Shown here: one piece after another, positions 16,196-25,250 of the stretch | Numbering within the stretch: the first letter of the stretch is position 1 | Layout: the number at the start of each line of letters is the position of its first letter | Origin: Pelomonas lactea | GTDB lineage: Bacteria; Pseudomonadota; Gammaproteobacteria; Burkholderiales; Burkholderiaceae_C | Assembly: GCF_043555885.1 (NCBI RefSeq) | Contig: NZ_JBIGHX010000001.1 | Span: 558,001-622,000, forward strand | DNA: 64,000 nucleotides | Direction: 5' to 3' | Notes under the pieces: generated by a model | The model's database searches: none | What the model was told of the DNA's origin: nothing | What the model saw: the letters and a program-made list of their open reading frames with translations, nothing else | Position numbers and translations under genes: made by a program

Positions 16196-17149
16196 ATGGG
16201 CCTGTCCGTCCTCATCCTCGGCGGCAGCGGCTTCGTCGGCCGCGCGCTGTGCGAGCAGCTGACCCGCCGGCTGGGCGCCGGCGTGCGCATCACGGTGCCC
16301 ACGCGGCGGCTGCCGCACGCGCGGGCCGTGCAGAGCCTGCCCGGTGTCACGGTCGTGCAGGCCGACGTCTTCCGCGATCTGCCGGCGCTGCTGCCGGGGC
16401 AGGACGCCGTCGTCAACCTCATCGCCATCCTGCAGGGCCGCGAGGCCGCGTTCCGGCGCGCGCACGTCGAGCTGCCGCGCCGCGTGGCCGCGGCCATGGG
16501 CGACGCCGGCGTGCGGCGCCTGGTGCACGTGAGCGCGCTGGGCGTGGCCGCCGACGCGCCGTCGCGCTACCTGCGCAGCAAGGCGGCCGGCGAGGCGGTG
16601 CTGCAGGCGGCCGCGCAGGCCGGCGCGCTGGACCTGACGCTGGTGCGGCCGTCGCTGGTGTTCGGCGCGGGCGACCGCAGCGTCAACCTTTTCGCCGGGC
16701 TGCAGCGCCTCTTCCCGCTGATGCCGCTGGGCGGCGCCGGCGCGCGGCTGCAACCGGTGTGGGTGCAGGACCTGGCGCAGGCCCTCGTCGAGGTGCTGCT
16801 GCGCCGCGACGCCATCGGCCAGACCTACGAAATCGCCGGCCCGCGCGAGCTGACGCTGGCGCAGCTGGTGCAGCTCGCCGGCCGCGTGGCGGGCTGCGAG
16901 CGGCCCGTGCTGCCGCTGCCGGGGCCTCTCGCCACGCTGCAGGCGCTGGCGATGGAATGCCTGCCGGGCGAGCCGCTGCTGTCGCGCGACAACCTCGCGT
17001 CGCTGAGCGTGCCCAACGTGGCCAGCGGCGCGCACCCCGGGCTGGCCGAGCTGGGCATCACGGCCAGTTCGCTGGCCGCCGTGCTGCCGGGCTACCTGGC
17101 CCCCGGCGCCGGCGTCGCGCGGCTGGACGCGTGGCGTGCGCGGCACTGA
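16196..17149 (+). CDS. NAD(P)-binding Rossmann protein, complex I NDUFA9-like
   Basis: A 317-residue atypical short-chain dehydrogenase. The nucleotide-binding motif LILGGSGFVGRAL is at residues 5-17, and VNLIAILQG, LVHVSALG and YLRSKAAGE follow as in NDUFA9-like proteins, which keep the fold but usually lack a full Tyr-Lys catalytic site. The bacterial role is unclear; relatives have been linked to ubiquinone or complex I. The gene follows slt by 2 bp and is likely cotranscribed. An exact substrate cannot be given. Confidence 0.9.
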   Translation: MGLSVLILGGSGFVGRALCEQLTRRLGAGVRITVPTRRLPHARAVQSLPGVTVVQADVFRDLPALLPGQDAVVNLIAILQGREAAFRRAHVELPRRVAAAMGDAGVRRLVHVSALGVAADAPSRYLRSKAAGEAVLQAAAQAGALDLTLVRPSLVFGAGDRSVNLFAGLQRLFPLMPLGGAGARLQPVWVQDLAQALVEVLLRRDAIGQTYEIAGPRELTLAQLVQLAGRVAGCERPVLPLPGPLATLQALAMECLPGEPLLSRDNLASLSVPNVASGAHPGLAELGITASSLAAVLPGYLAPGAGVARLDAWRARH

Positions 17150-17230
17150 GCGCGCATCAATCCGTTGCGCAATGCTCATCGCCAACGGCGGCCGCCGCGC
17201 CTAAGCTCGGCGGCTCACTTGAAAGGCCCC

Positions 17231-17911
17231 ATGAAGCTCTACATCGGCAACAAGAACTATTCGTCCTGGTCCATGCGCAGCGGCGTGCTGCTGACGGCGT
17301 TCGGCATTCCGTTCGAGGAGGTCAAGCTGCGCTTCGACTTCAGCGAAGGCTCCGAGTGGACCCGCGTCATCGCGGCCGTGACGCCGACGAAACGTGTGCC
17401 GGTGCTGGTGGAGGACGACGGCTTCACCGTGTGGGACACGCTGGCCATCACCGAGTACCTCGCCGACCGCTTCCCCGACAAGGCCATCTGGCCGCGCGAC
17501 GCGCGGGCCCGTGCCCGTGCACGCAGCCTGTGCGCAGAGATGCACGCCGGCTTCACGCGGCTGCGTACCGCGTGCCCGATGAACATCGAAGCCTTCTTCC
17601 CCGACGTGGGCGCCCGGCTGTGGGCCGAAGACGCGACGCTGCGCGCCGAGGTGCAGCGGCTGGACGCGGCCTGGAGCGACGCGCTCGGCACCAGCGCCGG
17701 CCCCTTCCTGTTCGGCGAGTTCAGTGGGGCGGATGCCTACTTCGTGCCGGTCGCGGTGCGGCTCAGCCGGTTCGGCTTCCCGCTGTCGGAGCGCGCCGCC
17801 GCCTACCGCGACGCACTGCTGGCCCACCCGGCCGTGGAGGACTGGGTGGCCGACGCGCTGCGCGAGCAGGACTTCCTCGCCGAGGACGAGCCCTACCGCA
17901 ACTCGCGCTGA
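17231..17911 (+). CDS. Glutathione S-transferase family protein
   Basis: A 226-residue GST. The N-terminal thioredoxin-like domain begins MKLYIGNKNYSSWSMR, with the Ser of SSWS in the usual catalytic area, the cis-Pro motif KRVPVLV and the glutathione contact TLAITEYLA. An all-helical C-terminal domain follows from about 90. The substrate is unknown. It is the first of three tightly packed genes (DUF1272 protein and a second GST follow with 1-2 bp gaps), so the unit may deal with electrophile or redox stress. Confidence 0.92.
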   Translation: MKLYIGNKNYSSWSMRSGVLLTAFGIPFEEVKLRFDFSEGSEWTRVIAAVTPTKRVPVLVEDDGFTVWDTLAITEYLADRFPDKAIWPRDARARARARSLCAEMHAGFTRLRTACPMNIEAFFPDVGARLWAEDATLRAEVQRLDAAWSDALGTSAGPFLFGEFSGADAYFVPVAVRLSRFGFPLSERAAAYRDALLAHPAVEDWVADALREQDFLAEDEPYRNSR

Positions 17912-17912
17912 C

Positions 17913-18221
17913 ATGCTGGAACTCCGCCCCTGCTGCGAGCACTGCGCCGTGGCGCTGGCGCCGGACTCGCTGGAAGCGCGCATCTGCAGCTTCGAGTGCA
18001 CGTTTTGCGCGGCCTGCGCCGAAGGGCTGCTGAGCAACGTCTGCCCCAACTGCGGTGGCGGCTTCGTGCCGCGGCCGGTGCGGCCCGCCCGGGACTGGAA
18101 GGGCGGCAACTCGCTGGCCGCCCACCCTGCCCGCACCGAGCCCAAGCACCGGCCCGTGGACCTGGCCGCTCACGCCCGCCTCGTCGCCGCGCTGGGCGGC
18201 CTGCCTCCCGAACAACGCTGA
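17913..18221 (+). CDS. DUF1272 zinc-ribbon-like protein
   Basis: A 102-residue protein whose first 60 residues match DUF1272: LRPCCEHCAVALAPDS, ICSFECTFCAACAE and CPNCGGGFVPRPVRP. The Cys pairs suggest one or two metal sites of zinc-ribbon type. Function unknown. Wedged between two GST genes on the same strand with gaps of 1 and 2 bp, so it is translated with them. The C-terminal 40 residues, after RPVRPAR, are extra and poorly defined. Confidence 0.88.
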   Translation: MLELRPCCEHCAVALAPDSLEARICSFECTFCAACAEGLLSNVCPNCGGGFVPRPVRPARDWKGGNSLAAHPARTEPKHRPVDLAAHARLVAALGGLPPEQR

Positions 18222-18223
18222 CC

Positions 18224-18877
18224 ATGATCACCCTCCACGGCTTCTCCCAATCCGGCAACACCTACAAGGTCGCGCTGATGCTGCAGGCGCTGCAGCTGCC
18301 CTGGACCGTGCGGCATGTGCCGCTGGCCGACTTCGCCGCCGGCCTGACGCGCTCCGACGCGTGGCGCCAGGGCGAGAACGAGATGGGCGAGGTGCCCATC
18401 CTGGAGATCGACGGCCAGCGCCTGACGCAATCGGCCGCCATCCTGCTGTACCTGGCCCGGCGCGAAGGCAGGTACGGCGGCGCCACCGACGACGAGCAGC
18501 AGGACGTGCTGCGCTGGCTGTTCTTCGACAACCACAAGTTCACCAGCTACTTCGCGACCTACCGCTTCATGAAATCCTTTGCCGGCACGCCACCCGAGCC
18601 GGCGCTGATGGCCTGGTTCAAGGGCCGCATCGACAACGCCTTCGGCATCGTCGACAAGCACCTGGCCGGCCGCGAGTTCATCGTCGGCAGCGCGCCCACC
18701 ATCGCCGACCTGTCGCTGGCGGGCTACCAGTTCTTCCCGGTCGAGGAAAGCGGCATCGATGTGGCCGCGCAGTACCCGGCCATCGCCGCCTGGCGCGAGC
18801 GGCTGAAGACGGCGCTGCCGGGCTGGAAGCCGCCCTACGAGCTGCTGCCCGGCGAGCAGGTGCTGCCGCGCTGGTGA
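18224..18877 (+). CDS. Glutathione S-transferase family protein (second copy)
   Basis: A 217-residue GST with thioredoxin fold at the N-terminus (MITLHGFSQSGNTYKVALML, then GEVPILEIDGQRLTQSAAIL) and a helical C-terminal domain (AGREFIVGSAPTIADLSLAGY is the GST N-cap and ADL motif). It is only distantly like the GST at 17231. The active-site Ser/Asn of SQSGNTYK lies where many bacterial GSTs bind glutathione. Last gene of the three-gene GST unit. Confidence 0.92.
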   Translation: MITLHGFSQSGNTYKVALMLQALQLPWTVRHVPLADFAAGLTRSDAWRQGENEMGEVPILEIDGQRLTQSAAILLYLARREGRYGGATDDEQQDVLRWLFFDNHKFTSYFATYRFMKSFAGTPPEPALMAWFKGRIDNAFGIVDKHLAGREFIVGSAPTIADLSLAGYQFFPVEESGIDVAAQYPAIAAWRERLKTALPGWKPPYELLPGEQVLPRW

Positions 18878-18908
18878 GTGGGTCGGCATGGAGGCCGATA
18901 CTTGCGCC

Positions 18909-19463
18909 ATGCCTTGCTTCGCCCGGATCACACGCCTTGCCCGGCTGGCACCCCTCGCCTGCCTGGCATTGCTGGCGCCCAGCTTCGCCGCGCCTGCAGA
19001 GTGCGGCCAGGTGACCAACCGGCACATTCCGGCACCGACCCAGCGCCCGGCCTCCTGCATCGCCGTGCAACTGCAGCACGCCACCGTGCTGCTCGACAAG
19101 GCGCTGGCGGAGGCCCATGCCAGGGGCCTCATCGCTTCGCACCCCGGCGACGACCACAACTCGATGTGGACGACCCGCCGAGCACGAAGTCTGCTTGAGT
19201 CCGTGACGCCGCGCGCCGCGCTGGACTCGTGTGCCAGCGTGGATGGCCGAGGACGAGCCGACGACTGGCTGTTCTACATCGCGTTTCAGCTCGATCGCGG
19301 CCACGCCGCCGTCCAGGCCAGCGACGCGGATGCGCCCACCGATGTCATCGTGGTCCGCGAACGGTCGATGGGCTGTTCGCCCAGCCTGGGTGACACGTCC
19401 ACGCGCGCGTATGGCATCCCCGGCGGCCGCTGGTTCCTCCCCCTCCTCACCGGCATCTCTTGA
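18909..19463 (+). CDS. Exported protein of unknown function
   Basis: A 184-residue protein starting at the ATG at 18909, which puts a signal peptide at once (RLARLAPLACLALLAPSFAAPA); a longer form from 18888 adds seven residues. Four Cys in the mature part may form disulphides. No family recognised. Codon use is a little less GC-rich than in neighbours, and the reading frame ends 24 bp before the CCA-adding enzyme start. Confidence 0.7.
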   Translation: MPCFARITRLARLAPLACLALLAPSFAAPAECGQVTNRHIPAPTQRPASCIAVQLQHATVLLDKALAEAHARGLIASHPGDDHNSMWTTRRARSLLESVTPRAALDSCASVDGRGRADDWLFYIAFQLDRGHAAVQASDADAPTDVIVVRERSMGCSPSLGDTSTRAYGIPGGRWFLPLLTGIS

Positions 19464-19486
19464 ACCGACGCGAGCACGTCGCCCCC

Positions 19487-20713
19487 ATGTCCTCCTCCTT
19501 CAAGACCTACCTCGTCGGCGGCGCCGTCCGCGACCGCCTGCTGGGCCTGCCGGTGCAGGACCGCGACTGGGTCGTCGTCGGCGCGTCGCCGCAGGCGCTC
19601 GTCGAGGCAGGCTACCAGCCCGTCGGCAAGGACTTCCCGGTCTTCCTGCACCCCGACACGCACGAGGAAGTGGCGCTGGCCCGCACCGAGCGCAAGACGG
19701 CCGCCGGCTATCACGGCTTTGCGTTCCACGCGGCACCCGATGTCACGCTGGAGCAGGACCTGGCCCGCCGCGACCTGACGATCAACGCGATGGCCGAGGA
19801 CGACACCGGCCAGGTCGTGGACCCCTACGGCGGCCAGCGCGACCTGCGCGACCGCGTGCTGCGCCACGTGTCGCCAGCCTTCGCCGAAGACCCCGTGCGC
19901 ATCCTGCGGCTGGCCCGCTTCGCGGCGCGCTTCGCCGACTTCAGCGTCGCACCCGAGACCGTCGCGCTGATGCGCGACATGGTCGCCGCCGGCGAGGTGG
20001 ACGCGCTGGTGGCCGAGCGTGTCTGGCAGGAGCTGTCCCGCGGGCTCATGGAGGCGAAGCCGTCGCGCATGCTGGAAGTGCTGCGCGATGCCGGCGCGCT
20101 GCCGAAGCTGCTGCCGGAGGTGGCGGCGCTGTTCGGCGTGCCACAGCCCGAGGCGCACCACCCGGAGATCGACACCGGCATTCACCTGCTGATGGTGCTG
20201 GACCAGTGTGCGCGGCTGGGCGCGCCGCTGACGGTGCGCTACGCCTGCCTGTGCCACGACCTCGGCAAGGGCACGACGCGCAAGGAGGAGCTGCCGCGCC
20301 ACATCGCGCACGAGCTGCGCAGCGAGAAGCTGGCCGCCAAGGTCAGCGCGCGCTGGAAGGTGCCCAACGACTGCCGCGAGCTGGCCGCGCTGGTCGCCCG
20401 CGAGCACACGCACGTACACCAGAGCGGGGCTTTCAGCGCCGAAGCGCGGCTGCGCCTGCTGGAACGCTGCGACGCTTGGCGGCGGCCGCAGCGCTTTGCC
20501 GAGCTGCTGTGGGCCTGCGAGTGCGACGCGCGCGGCCGGCTGGGTCTGGAAGACCGCGACTACCCGCAGCGCGAGCGGCTGCTGGCCGACCTGGCCGCGA
20601 CGCAGCAGGTGGACCTCGCCGCCGTCAGCGCCGCGGCCATGGCGCGCGGCGCGCAGGGGGCAGACATCGGCCGCGCGGTGCAGCGCGCGCGGCTGGCGGC
20701 GCTGACCCGCTAA
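19487..20713 (+). CDS. cca: CCA-adding enzyme (tRNA nucleotidyltransferase with HD domain)
   Basis: A 408-residue class II tRNA nucleotidyltransferase that builds or repairs the 3' CCA end of tRNA. The catalytic head has YLVGGAVRDRLLGLP and DRDWVVVG (metal-binding Asp pair), then RRDLTINAMA and RILRLARFAARF. An HD domain follows (HDLGKGTTR at about 258), which in E. coli Cca adds phosphatase and cyclic phosphodiesterase activity. The ATG at 19487 was chosen over an upstream TTG at 19460 because it gives the family start and does not overlap the previous gene. Confidence 0.95.
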   Translation: MSSSFKTYLVGGAVRDRLLGLPVQDRDWVVVGASPQALVEAGYQPVGKDFPVFLHPDTHEEVALARTERKTAAGYHGFAFHAAPDVTLEQDLARRDLTINAMAEDDTGQVVDPYGGQRDLRDRVLRHVSPAFAEDPVRILRLARFAARFADFSVAPETVALMRDMVAAGEVDALVAERVWQELSRGLMEAKPSRMLEVLRDAGALPKLLPEVAALFGVPQPEAHHPEIDTGIHLLMVLDQCARLGAPLTVRYACLCHDLGKGTTRKEELPRHIAHELRSEKLAAKVSARWKVPNDCRELAALVAREHTHVHQSGAFSAEARLRLLERCDAWRRPQRFAELLWACECDARGRLGLEDRDYPQRERLLADLAATQQVDLAAVSAAAMARGAQGADIGRAVQRARLAALTR

Positions 20714-20871
20714 CGACCATGACGAACGGCACGGGCTGAACGAAATCCCGTCAAGGGACTTTGCGTTGCTTCACCGACGTGGCAGCGCTTGCATGGCTAC
20801 AGTCCGGCGTTTTGCCCCGCCTGCACTGGCGCCGGGGCCAGCACAGCAAAACGTCGGACGGGGTCGCAACG

Positions 20872-22080
20872 ATGAAGTGGGCAAGGGGTAGCAAGGCCGG
20901 GCTGGGCGCCATGTGCTTGGCGGCGGGGCTGGGCGCGGGCCTGCAGGGTTGCAGCCCGGCGGGCAGCCAGACCGGCCCCGCCGCCGCGCCGCCGCCGCCC
21001 GAGGTGGGCGTCGTCACCGTGGCGCCAGGCCGAGCCGACCTGTCGGTGGAGCTGCCGGGGCGGCTGGAGGCCTACCGCGTGGCCCAGGTGCGCGCCCGCG
21101 CCGCCGGCATCCTGCACAAGCGTCTGTTCACCGAAGGCTCGGACGTGAAGGCCGGCCAGCCGCTCTTCGACATCGACGCCGCGCCCTACCGCGCCACGCT
21201 GGCCAGCGCGCAGGCGCAGCTGGCCCGCGCCGAGGCCAACCTGATGCAGGCCCAGGCACTGGCCGACCGCTACGCACCACTGGCCAGGAGCCAGGCCGTC
21301 AGCCAGCAGGAGGCGCTGAACGCGCAGGCCGCCGCCAAGCAGGCGGCCGCCGACGTGCAGGCCGGCAAGGCCGCCGTGCAGACGGCGCTGATCAACCTCG
21401 GCTACGCCACCGTCACCGCGCCCATCGCGGGCCGCATCGGCCGTGCGCTCGTCACCGAGGGCGCGCTGGTGGGCCAGGGAGAAGCCACGCCGCTGGCCGT
21501 CGTGCAGCAGATCGACAAGCTGTACGTGAACTTCACGCAGTCGGCCGCCGACGTGATGCGGCTGCGCCAGGCGCTGGCCGCCGGCCGGCTGCAGCGCGCC
21601 GGTGGTGGCGAGGCCGCCAAGGTGCAGGTGCTGCTGGAAGACGGCAGCGTCTTCCCGCAGGCCGGCAAGCTGCTGTTCTCCGACCTCAGCGTGGACGCCA
21701 ACACCGGCCAGATCGCGCTGCGCGCCGAGCTGCCCAACCCGCAGGGGCTGCTGCTGCCCGGGCTGTACGTGCGCGTGCGCCTGGCCCAGGCCGAGGTGGC
21801 CGACGGCGTGCTGCTGCCTCAGCAGGCGGTGGCGCGCGGCTCGGCGGGCGACTCGGTGCTGGTCGTCGCCGACGACGGCGCCGTGACCGCCCGGCCGGTC
21901 AAGCTGGGCCCGGCCCAGGGCGGCCGCGCGCTGGTGCTGGACGGGCTGAAGGCCGGCGAGAAGGTCGTCGTCGACGGGCTGCAGAAGGTCAAGGCCGGCG
22001 GCAAGGCGCGGCCCGTGGCTGTGGCGGCAGCAGGCTCGGCCCCGGTCGCCGCTGCGCCCGCCTCCGCAGCCTCGCGCTGA
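20872..22080 (+). CDS. RND efflux periplasmic adaptor subunit (AcrA/MexA type)
   Basis: A 402-residue membrane-fusion lipoprotein. A lipobox LQGC puts the lipid-bearing Cys at residue 27. Then come the lipoyl/barrel-sandwich parts (LSVELPGRLEAYRVAQVRARAAGIL), an alpha-helical hairpin (about 95-165, Ala/Gln-rich), the beta-barrel and the membrane-proximal domain. It bridges the RND pump and the outer-membrane channel encoded just downstream. Gap to the pump gene is 14 bp. No regulator gene adjoins; the 158-bp gap before it shows no clear promoter to me. Confidence 0.95.
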   Translation: MKWARGSKAGLGAMCLAAGLGAGLQGCSPAGSQTGPAAAPPPPEVGVVTVAPGRADLSVELPGRLEAYRVAQVRARAAGILHKRLFTEGSDVKAGQPLFDIDAAPYRATLASAQAQLARAEANLMQAQALADRYAPLARSQAVSQQEALNAQAAAKQAAADVQAGKAAVQTALINLGYATVTAPIAGRIGRALVTEGALVGQGEATPLAVVQQIDKLYVNFTQSAADVMRLRQALAAGRLQRAGGGEAAKVQVLLEDGSVFPQAGKLLFSDLSVDANTGQIALRAELPNPQGLLLPGLYVRVRLAQAEVADGVLLPQQAVARGSAGDSVLVVADDGAVTARPVKLGPAQGGRALVLDGLKAGEKVVVDGLQKVKAGGKARPVAVAAAGSAPVAAAPASAASR

Positions 22081-22094
22081 GGAGCTGACCCGAC

Positions 22095-25000
22095 ATGGCG
22101 CAGTTCTTCATCAACCGGCCCATCTTCGCGTGGGTCATTGCGTTGTTCATCCTCGTCATCGGCGGCGTCGCGGTCACGCAGCTGCCGATCGCGCAGTACC
22201 CGCCGGTGGCCCCGCCGGCCATCCAGCTGTCGGTCACCTACCCCGGCGCCTCCGCGCAGACGCTGGAAGACGCGGTCATCAGCATCATCGAGCGCGAGAT
22301 GAACGGCGCGCCGGGCCTGATCTACATGGAGGCCAGCGCGCAGTCGGACGGCTCGGGCTCCCTCACGCTGAACTTCGAGCCCGGCACCAACCCCGACCTC
22401 GCGCAGGTGGACGTGCAGAACCGCCTCGCGCGGGCCACGCCGCGGCTGCCGTCCAGCGTCATCCAGCAGGGCGTGCGCGTCGACAAGGCCAACCCCAACT
22501 TCCTGCTGTTCACCATCGTGTCCAGCACCAACCCCGACGTCGACACGACGGCGCTGGGTGACTACGTCGCCCGCTCGCTGCTGCCCGAGCTGCAGCGCGT
22601 GCCGGGCGTGGGCCAGGCCTCGCTATTCGGCACCGAGCGCGCGATGCGCATCTGGCTGGACCCGGCCAAGCTCGTCGGCCTGCGGCTGTCGCCGGCCGAC
22701 GTGAACGACGCCATCCGCGCGCAGAACGCGCAGGTGGACTCGGGCGCCATCGGCGACCTGCCCAACGTGCCCGGCCAGACGGTGGCCGCGACCGTCGTCG
22801 TGCGCGGCCAGCTGACCAGCGCCGAGCAGTTCGGCAACATCGTGCTGCGCGCCAACGCCGACGGCTCCACCGTGCGGCTGAAGGACGTGGCCCGCGTGGA
22901 GCTGGGCGCGCAGGCCTACACCGGCCGCATCACGCGGCTGAACGGCCAGCCGTCGGTGGGCATCGGCGTGCAGCTGGCGCCATCGGCCAACGCGCTGCAG
23001 ACGGCTGCCCTCGTCAAGAAGCGCCTCAAGGAGCTGCAGCCCTACTTCCCGTCGGGCGTGAAGGCCAGCATCCCGTTCGACAGCTCGCTGTTCATCGACA
23101 TCTCCATCTCGCAGGTCGTCGAGACGCTGATCGAAGCGGTGTTCCTCGTGTTCCTCGTGATGTTCCTGTTCCTGCAGAACATCCGCTACACGCTGATCCC
23201 GACGCTGGTGGTGCCCATCGCGCTGCTGGGCAGCTTCGCGACGCTGCTGGCCCTGGGCTTCTCCATCAACGTGCTGACGATGTTCGGCATGGTGCTGGTC
23301 ATCGGCATCGTCGTGGACGACGCCATCGTCGTGGTGGAGAACGTCGAGCGCATCATGAGCGAGGAGGGGCTGTCGCCGCTCAAGGCCACGCGCAAGGCGA
23401 TGGGGCAGATCTCGGGCGCCATCGTCGGCGTGACCGTGGTGCTGATCTCGGTGTTCGTGCCGCTGGCGTTCTTCTCGGGCGCCATCGGCAACATCTACCG
23501 CCAGTTCGCGGCAGTGATGGTCTCGGCGATCGCGTTCTCGGCGTTCCTCGCGCTGTCGCTGACGCCGGCGCTGTGCGCCACGCTGCTCAAGCCTGTCGAG
23601 GCCGGCCATCACGTCGAGAAGCGCGGCTTCTTCGGCTGGTTCAACCGCCGCTTCGCGCGCACGGCCAAGGGCTACGAAGGCTGGGTGGCCAAGCTCATCC
23701 ACCGCGGCGGCCGCATGCTGATCGTCTACGTGGCCGTCATCGGCGCGGCGGCGCTGCTGTTCCGCAACCTGCCCACGTCGTTCGTGCCGAATGAAGACCA
23801 GGGCAGCATCCTCGTCAACGTGCAGCTGCCCCCGGGCGCCACGCAGCAGCGCACGCTGGCCGTCATGCAGCAGGCCGAGGACTACCTGCTCAAGCAGCCC
23901 GAGGTGGAGAGCATGGTCAGCGTCGTCGGCTTCAGCTTTGCCGGCTCGGGTCAGAACGCGGCGCTGGGCTTCGTCACGCTCAAGCCCTGGGACGAGCGCC
24001 ACGGCGCCGAACACAGCGCGCAGGCCCTGGTGCAACGCAGCTTCGGCGCCTTGGGCAAGATCCGCGACGCGGTGATCTTCCCGGTCAGCCCGCCGCCCAT
24101 CCGCGACCTGGGCCGAGCCAACGGCTTCGCGTTCCGGCTGCAGGACCGCAGCGGCCACACGCGCGCCGAGCTGCTGGCCGCGCGCAACCAGCTGCTGGCC
24201 GCCGCCGCCAAGAACCCTCTGCTGGCCGCCGTGCGGCCCGACGGCCTGGAGGACGCCGCGCAGCTCGAACTCAGCATCGACCGCGAACGCGCGCTCGCGC
24301 TGGGCGTGCCCATCGCCGCGATCAACTCGGTGCTGGGCGTGTCGCTGGGGTCCAGCTACGTGAACGATTTCCCCAACGCCGGCCGGCTGCAGCGCGTCGT
24401 CGTGCAGGCCGAGGCCAGCGCGCGCATGCAGCCCGAGGACCTGCTGAAGCTGAACGTGCAGAACACGGCCGGCCAGCCGGTGCCGCTGGCGTCGTTCGCC
24501 AGCAGCAAGTGGATCACCGGCCCGCTGCAGACGGTGCGCTACAACGGCTACCCGACGATGCGCATCGCCGGTGAACCGGCCAAGGGCGTGTCCACCGGCG
24601 CGGCCATGGCCGAGATGGAGAAGATCGCCGCGACGCTGCCCGACGGCTTTGGCTACGAGTGGACCGGCCAGTCGCGCGAGGAGAAGCTGTCGGGCTCCAC
24701 CGCGTTCATCCTGTTCGGCTTCTCGCTGCTGGCGGTGTTCCTGTGCCTGGCCGCGCTGTACGAGAGCTGGAGCATCCCGCTGGCCGTGCTGCTGGTCGTG
24801 CCGCTGGGGGTTCTCGGCGTCGTGCTGGGCGCCAACATCCGCGGGCTGGAGAACGACGTCTACTTCAAGGTCGGCATGATCACCATCATCGGCCTGTCGG
24901 CCAAGAACGCGGTGCTCATCATCGAGTTCGCCAAGGACCTGCAGGCTCATGGCAAGAGCGTGTTCGAAGCCGTCATCGAGGCGGCGCACCTGCGCTTCCG

Positions 25001-25250
25001 GCCCATCGTCATGACGTCGCTGGCCTTCATCCTCGGCGTGCTGCCGCTGGTGCTCGCCAGCGGCGCCGGCTCGGCCAGCCAGCGCGCCATCGGCACCGGC
25101 GTCATGGGCGGCATGATCACCGCGACCCTGCTGGCCGTGCTGTTCGTGCCGGTGTTCTTCGTCGTCGTGCGGCGCTTTTTCCCTGGCAGCGAGCGGCAGC
25201 GCCGGCGCGATGCCCATGAAAACGAAGAAGAATCCGGGAGCCAGGCATGA
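22095..25250 (+). CDS. RND multidrug efflux transporter, inner-membrane subunit (HAE1/AcrB type)
   Basis: A 1051-residue proton-driven pump, the standard size. It opens MAQFFINRPIFAWVIALFIL, has twelve membrane segments and two large periplasmic loops. The proton-relay residues are visible as the Asp pair in GIVVDDAIVVVENVERIM (TM4) and the Lys in SAKNAVLIIEF (TM10). AcrB-type hydrophobic substrates such as antibiotics, dyes or detergents are expected; the real range is not readable from sequence. Its stop overlaps the next start by ATGA. Confidence 0.96.
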   Translation: MAQFFINRPIFAWVIALFILVIGGVAVTQLPIAQYPPVAPPAIQLSVTYPGASAQTLEDAVISIIEREMNGAPGLIYMEASAQSDGSGSLTLNFEPGTNPDLAQVDVQNRLARATPRLPSSVIQQGVRVDKANPNFLLFTIVSSTNPDVDTTALGDYVARSLLPELQRVPGVGQASLFGTERAMRIWLDPAKLVGLRLSPADVNDAIRAQNAQVDSGAIGDLPNVPGQTVAATVVVRGQLTSAEQFGNIVLRANADGSTVRLKDVARVELGAQAYTGRITRLNGQPSVGIGVQLAPSANALQTAALVKKRLKELQPYFPSGVKASIPFDSSLFIDISISQVVETLIEAVFLVFLVMFLFLQNIRYTLIPTLVVPIALLGSFATLLALGFSINVLTMFGMVLVIGIVVDDAIVVVENVERIMSEEGLSPLKATRKAMGQISGAIVGVTVVLISVFVPLAFFSGAIGNIYRQFAAVMVSAIAFSAFLALSLTPALCATLLKPVEAGHHVEKRGFFGWFNRRFARTAKGYEGWVAKLIHRGGRMLIVYVAVIGAAALLFRNLPTSFVPNEDQGSILVNVQLPPGATQQRTLAVMQQAEDYLLKQPEVESMVSVVGFSFAGSGQNAALGFVTLKPWDERHGAEHSAQALVQRSFGALGKIRDAVIFPVSPPPIRDLGRANGFAFRLQDRSGHTRAELLAARNQLLAAAAKNPLLAAVRPDGLEDAAQLELSIDRERALALGVPIAAINSVLGVSLGSSYVNDFPNAGRLQRVVVQAEASARMQPEDLLKLNVQNTAGQPVPLASFASSKWITGPLQTVRYNGYPTMRIAGEPAKGVSTGAAMAEMEKIAATLPDGFGYEWTGQSREEKLSGSTAFILFGFSLLAVFLCLAALYESWSIPLAVLLVVPLGVLGVVLGANIRGLENDVYFKVGMITIIGLSAKNAVLIIEFAKDLQAHGKSVFEAVIEAAHLRFRPIVMTSLAFILGVLPLVLASGAGSASQRAIGTGVMGGMITATLLAVLFVPVFFVVVRRFFPGSERQRRRDAHENEEESGSQA

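Noticed and set aside
20714..20871. Regulator or promoter before the RND operon
   Set aside because: I saw no TetR- or MarR-like frame and no convincing promoter pair in these 158 bp.
22623..25217. 864-codon frame opposite the RND pump
   Set aside because: Antisense shadow of a certain gene, with extreme His/Asp/Arg/Gln content.
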